Origin: Novosphingobium naphthalenivorans NBRC 102051
GTDB taxonomy: Bacteria; Pseudomonadota; Alphaproteobacteria; Sphingomonadales; Sphingomonadaceae
Direction of reading: 5' to 3'
Length of the DNA stretch: 64,000 nucleotides
Assembly (NCBI RefSeq): GCF_001590985.1
Contig: NZ_BCTX01000012.1
Location: 18,180-82,179 of the forward strand
Below are positions 1-9,186 of the stretch, piece by piece. Numbering within the stretch: the stretch's first letter is position 1; every line of letters starts with the position of its first letter. The position numbers and the translations under genes were made by a program. The notes beneath the pieces were generated by a model. That model ran no database searches. It was not told the origin of the DNA and worked only from the letters and a program-made list of their open reading frames with translations.

Positions 1-1
1 G

Positions 2-1333
2 GTCACCGGCTCACGCTATCTGATCGAGGCCAACGGTCGGCGCATTCTTGTAGATTGCGGGCTGTTCCAGGGATACAAGCAGTTAAGGCTACGCAACTGG
101 AATCCGTTCCCCGTTCCGCCAAAGTCAATAGACAGAGTCCTTCTCACACACGCCCATCTCGACCATTCCGGCTATCTGCCCGCGCTGGTCCGAAACGGCT
201 TCCAGGGCCATATCCATTGCACGCCGGCCACCGCCGAACTCTGCGGCCTGCTGCTTCCCGACAGCGGGCACCTGCAGGAGGAAGAGGCCCGCTATGCAAA
301 GCGCAAGGGTTATTCCAGGCACGCGAACCCGAAGCCACTCTACACACTCGAGGATGCCCGCGCGGCGCTGGACCATTTCCGGGAAACGCCTTTCGACAAG
401 GTTCTTGACCTCGGAGACGGCATCTCAGCCCGCTTCATTCCGGCGGGGCACCTGCTCGGCGCGGCGCAGATCCAGGTGACCGTCGACGGGCGCACGGTAC
501 ACTTCAGCGGAGATGTCGGACGCGAAACCGACCCGTTGATGCACGGGCCACGGCCATATCCAGGCGCCGACATTCTCGTGACCGAATCCACCTATGGCAA
601 CCGCGTTCACCCGCAGAATGATCCCGAAGCCGAACTGGCGGAGGTTATCAACCGGGTCGCACGGCGCGGCGGGGCGATCGTGATCCCCGCTTTCGCCGTG
701 GGCCGTATCCAGGGCGTTATGTTGCAGATCGCACAGCTGCGAGAGCGGGGCGCCATTCCCTACATACCGGTCTATCTCAACAGTCCGATGGGCGTCGATG
801 CGACCGAAATCTACCACAACCACCACGATGAGCACCACGTCAGCTGGGAAGACTGCAAGGCCATGTTCAACCTCGCCGAACGCGTGCGAACGGTCGAGGA
901 ATCGAAGGAGCTCAACCGCCGCACGGGGCCGATGATCATCATTTCCGCAAGCGGCATGCTCGCGGGCGGCCGGGTCATGCACCATCTGGTCAGTTTCGGG
1001 CCCGATCCCAAGAACGCGATCGTGCTGAGCGACTTCCAGGCGGGTGGCACGAGGGGCGCTGTGCTCGCCAGAGGCGAGCGGCATTTGCGGCTCTTCGGGC
1101 GCGAGATCGAAATCCGCGCCGAAGTGATTCAACTTGAGGGCATATCGGGTCATGCCGACGCCAACGAGTTGCTGGGCTGGATGGGACAGGCCAAGCCGCC
1201 GGAAATGACCTATGTCACCCATGGCGAACCGGACAGCGCCGATGCCCTGCGCTTCCGCATTGACCACGAGCTCGGATGGAATGTGCGCGTACCTGAACAT
1301 CTCGAGCGGGTCAGCATCCGGAAGCCGAGATGA
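2..1333 (+). CDS. MBL-fold beta-CASP ribonuclease (5' end outside window)
   Basis: The reading frame is open from the first bases of the window, so the N-terminus is missing. Visible are the metallo-beta-lactamase zinc motif THAHLDHSG near residue 45 of the visible part, the GDVGRETDP segment, a beta-CASP motif of the ISASGMLAGGR type and a C-terminal SGHADANELL motif. These are hallmarks of the RNA-processing beta-CASP family (CPSF-73/RNase J relatives, often called RNA-specificity-domain MBL proteins). The expected role is cytoplasmic zinc-dependent RNA cleavage. The stop overlaps the ATG of the next gene as ATGA, so translation is probably coupled. The linkage to AMP phosphorylase and PRPP synthetase suggests RNA turnover feeding nucleotide salvage (inference). 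The substrate cannot be told from sequence. Confidence 0.9.
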   Translation, partial: VTGSRYLIEANGRRILVDCGLFQGYKQLRLRNWNPFPVPPKSIDRVLLTHAHLDHSGYLPALVRNGFQGHIHCTPATAELCGLLLPDSGHLQEEEARYAKRKGYSRHANPKPLYTLEDARAALDHFRETPFDKVLDLGDGISARFIPAGHLLGAAQIQVTVDGRTVHFSGDVGRETDPLMHGPRPYPGADILVTESTYGNRVHPQNDPEAELAEVINRVARRGGAIVIPAFAVGRIQGVMLQIAQLRERGAIPYIPVYLNSPMGVDATEIYHNHHDEHHVSWEDCKAMFNLAERVRTVEESKELNRRTGPMIIISASGMLAGGRVMHHLVSFGPDPKNAIVLSDFQAGGTRGAVLARGERHLRLFGREIEIRAEVIQLEGISGHADANELLGWMGQAKPPEMTYVTHGEPDSADALRFRIDHELGWNVRVPEHLERVSIRKPR

Positions 1334-2841
1334 CCTTGGATGTGCACACGATTCCCCTGATCCGGGCCGGTATCGACACCTATCGTCAGCCGGTCGTCTA
1401 CATGCGCGAGGACTGCCATCTGTGCCGGGCCGAAGGATTCTCGGCGCTCACACAAGTAGAGATCGCTCTTGGCCAGCGGTCGATCGTTGCGGCGCTCAAT
1501 GTCGTTACCGATGCAGACTGGCTGCCACCCGATACAGCGGCGCTCAGTGAGACCGCGTGGTTAGCGCTTGGCGCGAAGATCGGTGAGCATGCGATTTTCT
1601 CACATCCGGAGCCGCCTGCCTCAGCTTCCGCGATCCGCTCCAAGGTTTACGGGCAGCGCCTCGATGCCGACGGCTTCAAGGCAATCATCGGCGATACAGT
1701 GGCGCACCGCCTGTCCGATCTCGATCTTGCCGCTTTCATCACGGCTTGTGCCGGTGACCGCCTCGATATTGCCGAAACGATCGCGCTCACCCGTGCCATG
1801 CACGGCGCGGGAAAGACGCTTGACTGGGGTGCGGGGCTGGTCCTCGACAAACATTGCGTCGGCGGACTGCCGGGCAACCGGACGACCCCCATCGTCGTGG
1901 CAATCGTTGCCGCCGCGGGGTACAGGATCCCGAAAACCTCGAGCCGCGCGATTACCTCTCCAGCCGGCACTGCCGACACGATGGAAGTTCTGGCGCCGGT
2001 CGCGCTCGACATTGCAGCCATGCGCCGCGTGGTCGAGACCGAAGGCGGCTGCGTCGTGTGGGGCGGTGGCCTCGATCTCAGTCCCGCCGACGATCTGCTG
2101 ATCCGGATCGAGCGGCCGCTCGATTTCGACAGCGACGGTCAGCTTGTCGCCAGCGTGCTCTCCAAGAAGGCGGCAGCGGGTTCAACCCATGTGCTGATCG
2201 ACATGCCGGTCGGTCCCACGGCCAAGGTCCGAACGGATGGGGCTGCACGAACGCTGTCCGAGCGACTGCATGCTGTCGGTCAGGCGATCGGCCTATCCCT
2301 GCGAATCCATGTCAGCGACGGATCGGCCCCGGTGGGGCGTGGTATCGGCCCGGCGCTTGAGGCCCACGACCTGCTTGCGGTCCTGAGGCGTGATCCTGAT
2401 GGCCCGATAGACTTGCGCGAAAGAGCGCTGGACCTGGCAGGCGCCTTGCTCGACCTGGCCGAAGCGAACGGCGGAAAGGGTCGCGAGAGGGCAAGGAACC
2501 TCCTCGACAGCGGCGCGGCCGAAGCGAAATTCCTTTCCATCTGCGAGGCCCAGGGCGGATTTCGCGAACCGGGCAGCGCACCTCACCAATCCATCGAATC
2601 AGCCAGGGTAGGCGGCGCGATCAGGGAGATCGACAACCGCCGCATCGCCAAGATCGCGAAACTGGCCGGTGCTCCCGGCCGCAAGCACGCCGGCGTACGT
2701 CTGCTCGCACGGCCGGGCGATGTGATCGAGGCAGGCCAGCCGCTCTACGAGATACACGCGGAAACGCCAGGCGAGCTTGGCTGGGCGCAGGACTATGCCC
2801 GTTCGGGCGCTTCTCCCTTCCGGATCGGAGAGGCGCCGTGA
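1330..2841 (+). CDS. Thymidine phosphorylase family protein, AMP-phosphorylase type
   Basis: 503 residues, about the length of archaeal AMP phosphorylases (around 500) and longer than DeoA (around 440), because of an extra N-terminal domain. The core carries DKHCVGGLPGNRTTP, KTSSRAITSPAGTADTME and an ATP-grasp-like C-terminal alpha/beta part. The SRAITSPAGTADT stretch matches the archaeal NMP-phosphorylase signature rather than the DeoA one. The expected reaction is AMP (or another NMP) plus phosphate giving base plus ribose 1,5-bisphosphate. The start ATG overlaps the RNase stop, and its own stop overlaps the GTG start of the PRPP synthetase, so the three genes form one translationally coupled operon. 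No RuBisCO or ribose-1,5-bisphosphate isomerase gene is in the window, so the fate of the sugar product is open. Confidence 0.88.
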   Translation: MTLDVHTIPLIRAGIDTYRQPVVYMREDCHLCRAEGFSALTQVEIALGQRSIVAALNVVTDADWLPPDTAALSETAWLALGAKIGEHAIFSHPEPPASASAIRSKVYGQRLDADGFKAIIGDTVAHRLSDLDLAAFITACAGDRLDIAETIALTRAMHGAGKTLDWGAGLVLDKHCVGGLPGNRTTPIVVAIVAAAGYRIPKTSSRAITSPAGTADTMEVLAPVALDIAAMRRVVETEGGCVVWGGGLDLSPADDLLIRIERPLDFDSDGQLVASVLSKKAAAGSTHVLIDMPVGPTAKVRTDGAARTLSERLHAVGQAIGLSLRIHVSDGSAPVGRGIGPALEAHDLLAVLRRDPDGPIDLRERALDLAGALLDLAEANGGKGRERARNLLDSGAAEAKFLSICEAQGGFREPGSAPHQSIESARVGGAIREIDNRRIAKIAKLAGAPGRKHAGVRLLARPGDVIEAGQPLYEIHAETPGELGWAQDYARSGASPFRIGEAP

Positions 2842-3764
2842 CCCGTATCCTGGCATTTCCAGGCATGATGCCCCTGGGCGAAGCCATCGCCGCGCTATCC
2901 GGAGCACAGACGGGGGAAGTCGATGTCCACCGCTTCCCGGATGGCGAGTGCCTCGTGACGTTGCCTGGCGACCTTACCGGCGAGGATGCCGCTATTCTCG
3001 CCACCCTACGCGACCCCGATCCGCTGGCCCTGCCCCTGCGATTTGCAGCAGAAACAGCCAGGGAACTGGGGGCTCGCCGCGTCGGGCTGATCGCGCCCTA
3101 TCTCGCCTATATGCGCCAGGACCGGCGATTTGCCGAAGGTCAGGCGGTCAGCGCTCCCCTATTCGCCCGCTTTCTGGAGGAGAGCTTCGACTGGCTGGTA
3201 ACGGCAGATCCGCATCTGCACCGGATCCATTCGCTCGAGGGCCTGTTCGACATTCCGGTTCGCCGGATTGAGACTGCCCCCCTGCTCGCCGAATGGATCG
3301 CCGCAAATGTGCCCGATGCGGTGCTGCTCGGTCCCGACAGCGAGAGCCGGCAATGGGTATCTGAAGTCGCCCGGCTCGCGGACCGGCCCTATGAAGTCCT
3401 CGAAAAGCGCCGCAGCGGCGATCGCAGCGTCGAGGTCAGCGTACCGCACAGTGAGGCGCTGCGGACCGGAACACCCGTGATACTCGATGATATCGCCTCG
3501 TCGGGGCGGACACTGATCCAGGCGATCGAACGACTGCTCGCAGCAGGAACCAGGCCGCCGATCTGCGTCGTGATCCATGCAGTCTTTGCCGGCAATGCCC
3601 ATGACGATATTCTTGCGGCGGGCGCATCACGGGTCGTGACGACGAACTCCATTCCGCATGCCAGCAATGCGGTATCACTTGCGCGGGTACTGGCTGACGC
3701 TGCCAGCGACCTGCAAGGCGGCAATCCACCGATCAGGCGGGCCGCAACACGAACGACAAGGTGA
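2838..3764 (+). CDS. prs: Ribose-phosphate pyrophosphokinase (PRPP synthetase)
   Basis: 308 residues starting at a GTG that overlaps the upstream stop (GTGA). Motifs seen are HRFPDGE near the N-terminus, the ATP loop [29 protein letters not shown] and the PRPP-binding loop [12 protein letters not shown] near residue 215. The family makes PRPP from ribose 5-phosphate and ATP, releasing AMP. It is shorter and more divergent than housekeeping Prs, so it is probably a second copy. Its position after the AMP phosphorylase links PRPP synthesis with AMP removal. It may act on ribose 5-phosphate only, or be tuned for the neighbouring ribose 1,5-bisphosphate pathway; that part is speculation. Confidence 0.9.
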   Translation: MTRILAFPGMMPLGEAIAALSGAQTGEVDVHRFPDGECLVTLPGDLTGEDAAILATLRDPDPLALPLRFAAETARELGARRVGLIAPYLAYMRQDRRFAEGQAVSAPLFARFLEESFDWLVTADPHLHRIHSLEGLFDIPVRRIETAPLLAEWIAANVPDAVLLGPDSESRQWVSEVARLADRPYEVLEKRRSGDRSVEVSVPHSEALRTGTPVILDDIASSGRTLIQAIERLLAAGTRPPICVVIHAVFAGNAHDDILAAGASRVVTTNSIPHASNAVSLARVLADAASDLQGGNPPIRRAATRTTR

Positions 3765-3769
3765 CCTGT

Positions 3770-6139
3770 ATGAACGACCACACCCATCACCAGCACCACG
3801 AGGCAAGCGAGCACACGATCTACACTTGCCCGATGCACCCTGAAGTGCGGCAGGAGGGGCCGGGAGATTGCCCCAAGTGCGGGATGCATCTCGTGCCGGA
3901 AGGTAGCGACCAAGCGAAGGACGACCACGCATGCTGCCATAGCCACGATCCCCATTCCGCAGACGCCAAGGTCGTAGCGGACGACAAGCGCTACGACAAG
4001 GTGCCGGCCGGATATTCCGGGTCGGTCTACACCTGCCCGATGCATCCGCAGGTTCGTCAGACGAAGCCCGGTTCCTGCCCGATCTGCGGCATGGGGCTGG
4101 AGCTCGAATCCGCGGCGATGGTGGAGGAAGGGCCCAATCCTGAACTCGTGGATTTCACGCGGCGCTTCTGGATCGGCACGGCGCTAACGCTTCCGCTGCT
4201 GGTCTTCACCATGGGGCCTTACCTCGGCCTAGGTGGCGTCAGGGAGATTTTCGGCGAACGCGCGACACTGTGGATCGAACTGGTGCTCGGCACGCCGGTC
4301 GTCCTGTGGTGCGGCTGGCCGTTTCTTGTGCGGGGATGGAGCTCCTTCCGCACGCTGAACCTCAACATGTTCTCGCTGATCGGCATGGGCGTCATGGCCG
4401 CCTGGGCTTTCAGCGTCGTCGCAGTGATTGCGCCGGGCATATTCCCCGATGGCTTCCGCGATGCGGAAGGGCATGTCGGGGTCTATTTCGAGGCTGCGGC
4501 GGTCATCGTCACGCTGGTGCTGCTGGGCCAGGTGATGGAACTGCGTGCGCGTGAGGGAACCGGCAAGGCGATCCGCGCGCTGCTCGATCTTGCGGCGAAG
4601 ACCGCGCGCGTGATCCGCGAGGACGGCAGTGAGGAGGAAATCCCGCTCGAAGACGTGCTGGTCGGAGATCGCCTGCGCGTGCGACCCGGCGACAAGGTGC
4701 CGGTCGACGGGGTCGTCACTGACGGTCGTTCCTCGGTCGATGAGAGCATGATCAGCGGTGAACCGGTACCGGTGGAGAAGGTCGCCGGCGATCCCGTCAC
4801 CGGCGCGACCATCAACGGCACCGGCAGCCTGGTCATCGAGGCTACCCGTGTCGGTGCCGACACCATGCTTTCGCAGATCGTCGAAATGGTCGCCAATGCC
4901 CAGCGCTCGCGCGCGCCGATCCAGAAATATGCCGACAAGGTCTCGGGCTGGTTCGTGCCGGTGGTCATTGGCATCGCGATCCTGTCCTTCATCGGCTGGG
5001 CCTTCTGGGGCCCCGCGCCCGCGCTGTCCTATGCGCTGATCGCAGCCGTCGCCGTGCTGATCATCGCCTGCCCTTGCGCGCTTGGCCTCGCCACGCCGAT
5101 GTCAATTATGACCGCGACGGGGCGCGGCGCGCAGGCCGGCGTGCTGATCAAGAATGCCGAAGCGCTGGAACGCTTCGAAAAGGTCGATACGCTGATGGTC
5201 GACAAGACCGGAACCTTGACCCTGGGCAAGCCGAAGCTGGTTTCCGTCCTGCCCGAACCGGGACACGATGAAGCCGAAGTCCTGCGCCTGGCGGCAACGC
5301 TTGAAAGGGGCTCCGAACATCCTCTGGCCGAAGCGATCGTCGCGGGCGCGGAGGAGCGCGGAGTGGCACTGGGCGAAGCGAGCGACTTCGAGGCGGTCAC
5401 AGGCAAGGGCGTGAAAGGCGTGGTCGATGGCAATAGTGTCGCGCTCGGCAACCTCAAGCTCGTCACCGATCTGGGCCTCGAGGCGGCCGAACTGACCGAG
5501 AAGGCCAATTCCCATCGCGATCAGGGCGAGACAGTGATGTTCGTGATGCTGGACGGCGCAGTCGCCGGCCTCGTCAGCGTCGCCGACCCGGTGAAGGAAA
5601 CGACGCCCGCCGCGCTTGAAGCGCTCCACAAGCTGGGCTTCCGCATCATCATGGCAACGGGCGACAATGAACGCACCGCCAGGGCGGTGGCCGCGCGGCT
5701 CGGCATCGACGAAATTCGCGCCGACGTGCTGCCCGAGGACAAGGCGCGCATTATCCAGGAGCTTCAGGCCGAAGGGCGCAAGGTCGCCATGGCCGGCGAC
5801 GGCGTGAACGATGCACCAGCCCTTGCCCAGGCCGATGTCGGCATCGCCATGGGAACGGGAGCGGACGTCGCCATCGAAAGTGCCGGCATCACGCTGGTGA
5901 AGGGCAATCTCGACGGGATTGTCCGCGCGCGTAGGCTGGCGCGGGCGACCATGCGCAATATCCGCCAGAACCTGTTCTTCGCCCTGATCTACAACGCCGC
6001 CGGCGTGCCGGTGGCGGCGGGCTTGCTGTACCCCTTCTTCGGCATCCTGATCAGCCCGATATTCGCCGCGTTCGCGATGAGCGCGTCGTCGATCTCGGTC
6101 GTCACGAACGCGCTGCGCCTGAGAAGCGCGAAAATCTGA
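3770..6139 (+). CDS. copA: Copper-translocating P1B-type ATPase with two N-terminal metal-binding modules
   Basis: 789 residues from ATG 3770, which has an AAGGTG Shine-Dalgarno six bases upstream; GTG 3761 is an in-frame alternative overlapping the prs stop. A His-rich start is followed by two YTCPMHP...CPxCGM heavy-metal-binding modules (about residues 18-40 and 87-109) in place of classical CxxC HMA domains. The core has the CPC ion site in [13 protein letters not shown] (about residue 433), DKTGTLT with the phosphorylated Asp, the SEHPLAEA motif and [10 protein letters not shown]. About eight membrane segments are expected in the inner membrane. The CPC motif with these modules points to Cu(I) or Ag(I) export (CopA/SilP group). 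It is the last gene of the RNase-prs operon or has its own promoter. Confidence 0.93.
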   Translation: MNDHTHHQHHEASEHTIYTCPMHPEVRQEGPGDCPKCGMHLVPEGSDQAKDDHACCHSHDPHSADAKVVADDKRYDKVPAGYSGSVYTCPMHPQVRQTKPGSCPICGMGLELESAAMVEEGPNPELVDFTRRFWIGTALTLPLLVFTMGPYLGLGGVREIFGERATLWIELVLGTPVVLWCGWPFLVRGWSSFRTLNLNMFSLIGMGVMAAWAFSVVAVIAPGIFPDGFRDAEGHVGVYFEAAAVIVTLVLLGQVMELRAREGTGKAIRALLDLAAKTARVIREDGSEEEIPLEDVLVGDRLRVRPGDKVPVDGVVTDGRSSVDESMISGEPVPVEKVAGDPVTGATINGTGSLVIEATRVGADTMLSQIVEMVANAQRSRAPIQKYADKVSGWFVPVVIGIAILSFIGWAFWGPAPALSYALIAAVAVLIIACPCALGLATPMSIMTATGRGAQAGVLIKNAEALERFEKVDTLMVDKTGTLTLGKPKLVSVLPEPGHDEAEVLRLAATLERGSEHPLAEAIVAGAEERGVALGEASDFEAVTGKGVKGVVDGNSVALGNLKLVTDLGLEAAELTEKANSHRDQGETVMFVMLDGAVAGLVSVADPVKETTPAALEALHKLGFRIIMATGDNERTARAVAARLGIDEIRADVLPEDKARIIQELQAEGRKVAMAGDGVNDAPALAQADVGIAMGTGADVAIESAGITLVKGNLDGIVRARRLARATMRNIRQNLFFALIYNAAGVPVAAGLLYPFFGILISPIFAAFAMSASSISVVTNALRLRSAKI

Positions 6140-6473
6140 GTGCGTAACATGCTCCCAAGTTGCAAGAGCGAGTGTCGCGCATTCTGAAGAAGTTGAAGCA
6201 CGCAGGCGCGTTCCATCGAAGTTCGAGCTTACCGTGCGGAAGGTCCTGCGATGTTTAAATGAGTTTCATCCGTTGAGGCTTGAGTCTGGAGGAGAAGTTG
6301 CGACACGGCTACTCTCAACGACCCCAGAAGTAATGAGGGCCATAGGAAGATGTCCAATGCTTGGCCGTCCTTGGGCTCCATCACCCTGATGGTGCAGAAG
6401 ATTTACGGACCTGAAGCCCACGAAGCAATTCGTGCTCTGAAAATATTCATGACAATAGGAAAGGGTAAAAATT
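6140..6473. other. Intergenic region after copA, nothing firmly recognised
   Basis: This stretch is more AT-rich than the flanking genes. A weak plus-strand frame (ATG 6350 to TAA 6496, 48 codons) looks moderately protein-like near its C-terminus (IYGPEAHEAIRALKIF). Its only purine-rich site directly abuts the ATG, so I do not call it a gene. No strong terminator with a T-run was seen after copA. Confidence 0.4.
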
Positions 6474-6578
6474 ATGAGTGGGAGATTCAAAGATAACATC
6501 AAGACCATACTGATAACGATATTATTTATAGCCGCTCTTGGTTATGCAATCCACATCGGGGTGAAGCTCTTTGGCTAA
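6474..6578 (+). CDS. Putative 34-residue single-pass membrane peptide
   Basis: A short ORF starting at ATG 6474 with a good Shine-Dalgarno (AGGAAAGGG, eight bases upstream) and ending at TAA 6578. The predicted peptide has a charged start (MSGRFKDNIK) followed by one hydrophobic helix (TILITILFIAALGYAIHIGV) and a short tail. No family is recognised. It lies in AT-rich DNA between copA and the receiver-like gene. Small single-helix membrane peptides often tune transporters or sensors, but a role here is only a guess. It overlaps the weak 48-codon frame described for 6140-6473. Confidence 0.4.
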   Translation: MSGRFKDNIKTILITILFIAALGYAIHIGVKLFG

Positions 6579-6776
6579 GTTTATTTGCCTCGCGACTTTG
6601 CGCATGGGCTGGGAGTTTGCGCCCGCCCAAGGTCTTCGAAGCGCCGGCACACTGCATGGGCAGCGAACCCGGGCATTGCCCACGGCTTGGTGAAGGACAC
6701 AATTACGTAACCGCCCCTAATGCCCGCCGCTCCGCTCACAGCCAAAAGAACATTCTGGCAATCGAGAGAAAGACTC

Positions 6777-7127
6777 ATGTCTCATGCGCTCATCATCGAT
6801 GACAACATGATCGTCAGCCGCGCGATCCAGGATCGACTCTCGTCTCTCGGCTTCCATTCATTCGATCAGACATGGACCGAAGAGCTGGCCGTTGCGGCAG
6901 CGGCGCGACGCGAGCCCGACCTCGTGGTCGTCGGTGATTCGGTTGAGACGGGTTCAGCCTTGAGCGCTGCCCGGCGCATTGCGAAGCAACGCAGCATACC
7001 CATCCTGATGATCACCGCGGACCCGGGTCGCTTGCTCCAGCGTATTCCTAAGGACACCTCTTTCGACGGCCCATTTCTTCTCAACGAGATCGAAGCAGCC
7101 GTGGCCCTGAGCCACGCTACCGGCTGA
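6777..7127 (+). CDS. Atypical response-regulator receiver-like protein
   Basis: 116 residues from ATG 6777 (MSHALIIDDN), with GAGAGAAAG upstream; the frame is open further upstream but the extension does not look coding. The fold signature is receiver-like: the acidic IDDN pair after beta-1, PDLVVVGDSVETGSA at the beta-3 site and ILMITAD at beta-4. The phosphorylatable Asp position is shifted by one (G then D), and the conserved beta-5 Lys is not seen in the FDGPFLL segment. It has no output domain. It is therefore likely a single-domain receiver that signals by protein contact, or a pseudo-receiver that is not phosphorylated. It sits just upstream of a half sigma-like protein in the same direction, suggesting a regulatory pair. 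Confidence 0.7.
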   Translation: MSHALIIDDNMIVSRAIQDRLSSLGFHSFDQTWTEELAVAAAARREPDLVVVGDSVETGSALSAARRIAKQRSIPILMITADPGRLLQRIPKDTSFDGPFLLNEIEAAVALSHATG

Positions 7128-7185
7128 CCATTTCCCTTACTGGAGCGCATCTCTTGTCCCAAAATGCATGATGGAAGCGATAACC

Positions 7186-7527
7186 ATGCTTGAAACATGT
7201 TCCGATAGCGCAATTAACGCCGAGAATAGGCCCTCCTCCTGCGGGGACGAGGCAGGTGAAACGAAGCGGCGCCTCGTGCGCACCGAACTGGCCTATTGCT
7301 ACCAACGCTACCGGTCCATGGCGACACGGCGATTGCGCGACGAGATTATGGCCGACGACGCAATGCAGACATTCGCGCTGAAGGCCCTGGAGCACTTCGA
7401 ACAATTGCGCGATGCCGAGGCGGTCCAAGCCTGGCTTCGCCGCCTGTTCGAAGCCACGCTGATCGATTTGGGAACACGCTGTCAACGCGACGTCGCATCG
7501 GGCAGGCCAAACGCCGCCGAACTGTAA
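7186..7527 (+). CDS. Truncated sigma-70-family-like protein (region 2 only)
   Basis: 113 residues from ATG 7186, preceded by GGAAGCG; ATG 7168 and 7171 are in-frame alternatives without a good ribosome site. The segment around MQTFALKALEHFEQLRD and VQAWLRRLFEATLID matches, by eye, the region-2 part of the sigma factor at 48104 (FILKALERSGDLRD, VRGWLGRVLATTLVD). Region 4 (promoter -35 binding) is absent and no continuation is seen downstream in any frame. It could be a decayed sigma factor, or a short protein that binds core polymerase or an anti-sigma factor. A Cys-containing N-terminal extension precedes the similarity. Confidence 0.6.
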   Translation: MLETCSDSAINAENRPSSCGDEAGETKRRLVRTELAYCYQRYRSMATRRLRDEIMADDAMQTFALKALEHFEQLRDAEAVQAWLRRLFEATLIDLGTRCQRDVASGRPNAAEL

Positions 7528-7562
7528 TTTGGGGCATATCCGAACGTCTTTTCGGTTAGTTT

Positions 7563-7579
7563 CGCCGATGCTGTCGGCG
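7563..7579. other. Short perfect hairpin ahead of the Bax-inhibitor-1 gene
   Basis: A six-base inverted repeat, CGCCGA and TCGGCG, with a five-base loop, lies 30 bases before the BI-1 start. A second weaker repeat (CCGAA/TTCGG) is just upstream at about 7538-7553. There is no T-run, so a Rho-independent terminator is doubtful. It may end the sigma-like transcript or shape the BI-1 leader. Confidence 0.35.
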
Positions 7580-7608
7580 GGTCATCAAGGAATAAAGGAG
7601 ATTGAGAA

Positions 7609-8352
7609 ATGGCAGATCGCTTCAGACCAGCCCCACCTCCGACCGCTCGTGCTGGAATGGGAGCGCCAACAGCCGTCTTCGACGCCGGCCTGCGGTCTTA
7701 TATGCTGGCGATCTACAATTACATGACCAGTGGCGTGCTGCTCTCCGGCGTGGTTGCGCTGCTGGTCGCGAGCAACGTCGCCGTGAGGTCGGTGTTCTTC
7801 GCTGCCAGCGGAGCACCCACATTGCTTGGTTGGATCGCGGTTTTCGCTCCGTTAATTCTCGTCTTCGTGCTCGGATTTGGTATCAACCGGCTTTCGGAGT
7901 CGACCGCCAAGTCGCTGTTCTGGGTCTACGCCGCCCTCATGGGTGTATCTCTGTCGACGGTACTTTTCGCTTATACGGGCGTAAGTGTCGCGCGCACGTT
8001 CTTTGTGTCCGCGGCAGCTTTCGCTGGTCTCAGCCTGTGGGGCTATACCACGAAGAAGGATTTGTCGGGCTTCGGCACTTTCCTGATCATGGGGTTGGTA
8101 GGCCTGTTGATAGCCATGCTCGTCAACATGTTCCTGCGTTCATCCATGATGGACCTGATCGTGAGCGCCATCGGCGTCCTGCTGTTCGCGGGTCTCACGG
8201 CTTACGACACCCAGAAGCTCAAGAGCCTCTATTTCGAAGTGGGCGGCAGCGAATTTCGCGGCAAGGCTGTCGTCATGGGCGCGCTGACGCTCTATCTCGA
8301 TTTCATCAACCTGTTCCTGTTCCTGCTTCGCTTCATGGGGGACCGGCGCTGA
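7609..8352 (+). CDS. Bax inhibitor-1/YccA family inner-membrane protein
   Basis: 247 residues with about seven hydrophobic segments, an AAAGGAG Shine-Dalgarno nine bases ahead of the ATG, and the C-terminal family signature GLTAYDTQKLKSLY followed by LTLYLDFINLFLFLLR. The BI-1 (TMBIM) family contains membrane channels or channel-like proteins; in bacteria YccA binds and restrains the FtsH protease. Two ftsH genes lie 12-19 kb downstream, so a functional link is plausible but inferred. The 3' end of this gene is repeated in degraded form at 14253, just before aidB. Confidence 0.9.
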   Translation: MADRFRPAPPPTARAGMGAPTAVFDAGLRSYMLAIYNYMTSGVLLSGVVALLVASNVAVRSVFFAASGAPTLLGWIAVFAPLILVFVLGFGINRLSESTAKSLFWVYAALMGVSLSTVLFAYTGVSVARTFFVSAAAFAGLSLWGYTTKKDLSGFGTFLIMGLVGLLIAMLVNMFLRSSMMDLIVSAIGVLLFAGLTAYDTQKLKSLYFEVGGSEFRGKAVVMGALTLYLDFINLFLFLLRFMGDRR

Positions 8353-8411
8353 TGTGGAGAGCGGCGTTCATGCCTAGACCTGCACCGGTTCGGAGCCCCT
8401 GGGCATCGCAC
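8296..8411 (+). repeat. BI-1/aidB junction repeat, copy A
   Basis: The last 57 bases of the BI-1 gene plus 59 bases after its stop recur at 14253-14361 as a direct repeat, seven bases shorter there and roughly 85-90% identical by eye. On the minus strand the part after the stop reads as the last dozen or so codons of an aidB-like gene (AMPRGSEP, then a TAG at 8376-8374). Copy A therefore holds an intact BI-1 gene and a stub of aidB. Confidence 0.8.
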
Positions 8412-8571
8412 TCTCGTTCAGGACTCACAAACCCATTCCTGCTTTCGCCCGGCAGACGATGCGGCGTAAGAACGTTCGGCTGATTACGTATTCACTAGAC
8501 CGTGAGCATCCCAGTCGAAGCTCGCAGGAGCGAGTGCTGATTTGGGTTACAACGCGCTGATCGGGACAGGC

Positions 8572-8648
8572 ATGGCGCTGATCTTCGGTGGAGTGCTGGC
8601 GTATACCCTGAAGACTGGAGAAGTGCCACTCGCGCCTTCTCATTTTGC
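8572..8648 (+). pseudogene. 5' part of a small membrane-protein gene split by IS66
   Basis: The frame from ATG 8572 (MALIFGGVLAYTLKTGEV; open back to 8506, with TTG 8542 as another start) runs into the IS66 left end. Removing the IS66 and one copy of the 8-bp target repeat joins it in frame to 13700-14186 and gives a 187-residue protein. The joined N-terminus has two hydrophobic segments (around MALIFGGVLAYTL and IVVLLCGLLLALSVKVAL). No family is recognised. Confidence 0.7.
8641..8648. repeat. IS66 target-site duplication, left copy
   Basis: CATTTTGC directly precedes the GTAAGCG terminus of the IS66 element and is repeated exactly at 13692-13699 after the other terminus. Eight bases is the usual IS66 duplication length. 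Confidence 0.9.
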
Positions 8649-8733
8649 GTAAGCGCTGTGCGGCCCCCACCTTGCGCGGGTGACGTCCGGCGTTGAACTT
8701 ACGCGGCCTGATTTGGGCCGAGGCGCTACTCCT

Positions 8734-9186
8734 ATGATAATCCCGTGTGATGATCCTGTGAGCAAGGGCGCGCAGCGGTTTGAGATATTCACCGGTGCCG
8801 GCAAGCGGCGCGACTGGCCACCGGAGGTCAAGGCGTCGATTGTGGCGGAGTGCTATGCAGGCAACGAAGGTGTCGGCGCCGTTGCCCGCCGCCATGGCCT
8901 TGACCCTTCGCAGGTTTATGCCTGGCGGAAGGATTTGCACAAGCAACTGGCGGACCAAGGATCGGCACCATCGTCTGCAGAACCAGTCGCCGCGACGTTT
9001 GTCCCCGCAGTGGTCGAGTTGGCCCCACAACCGGATCCGGCACCCTCGCGCCGAGCCCGGCGCAGGCGGCGTGCTCTAATGGCGGCGGTAGAATTGGAGA
9101 TTGACGGCGTAGCGGTGAAGATCGCGCGCGGCGCCGATGCCAGTGTCATTGCAGCGGTGATCGAAGCGCTAAAGGCAACCCGATGA
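8734..9186 (+). CDS. tnpA: IS66 TnpA (small helix-turn-helix accessory protein)
   Basis: 150 residues from ATG 8734; GTG 8680 and 8758 are in-frame alternatives. The centre has the IS66 Orf1/IS3-like helix-turn-helix pattern (WPPEVKASIV, GAVARRHGLDPSQVYAWR). The C-terminal part (LEIDGVAVKIARGAD, VIEALKATR) is the usual IS66 TnpA tail. It probably binds element ends. The stop overlaps the ATG of tnpB (ATGA), the normal coupling in this family. Confidence 0.9.
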   Translation: MIIPCDDPVSKGAQRFEIFTGAGKRRDWPPEVKASIVAECYAGNEGVGAVARRHGLDPSQVYAWRKDLHKQLADQGSAPSSAEPVAATFVPAVVELAPQPDPAPSRRARRRRRALMAAVELEIDGVAVKIARGADASVIAAVIEALKATR

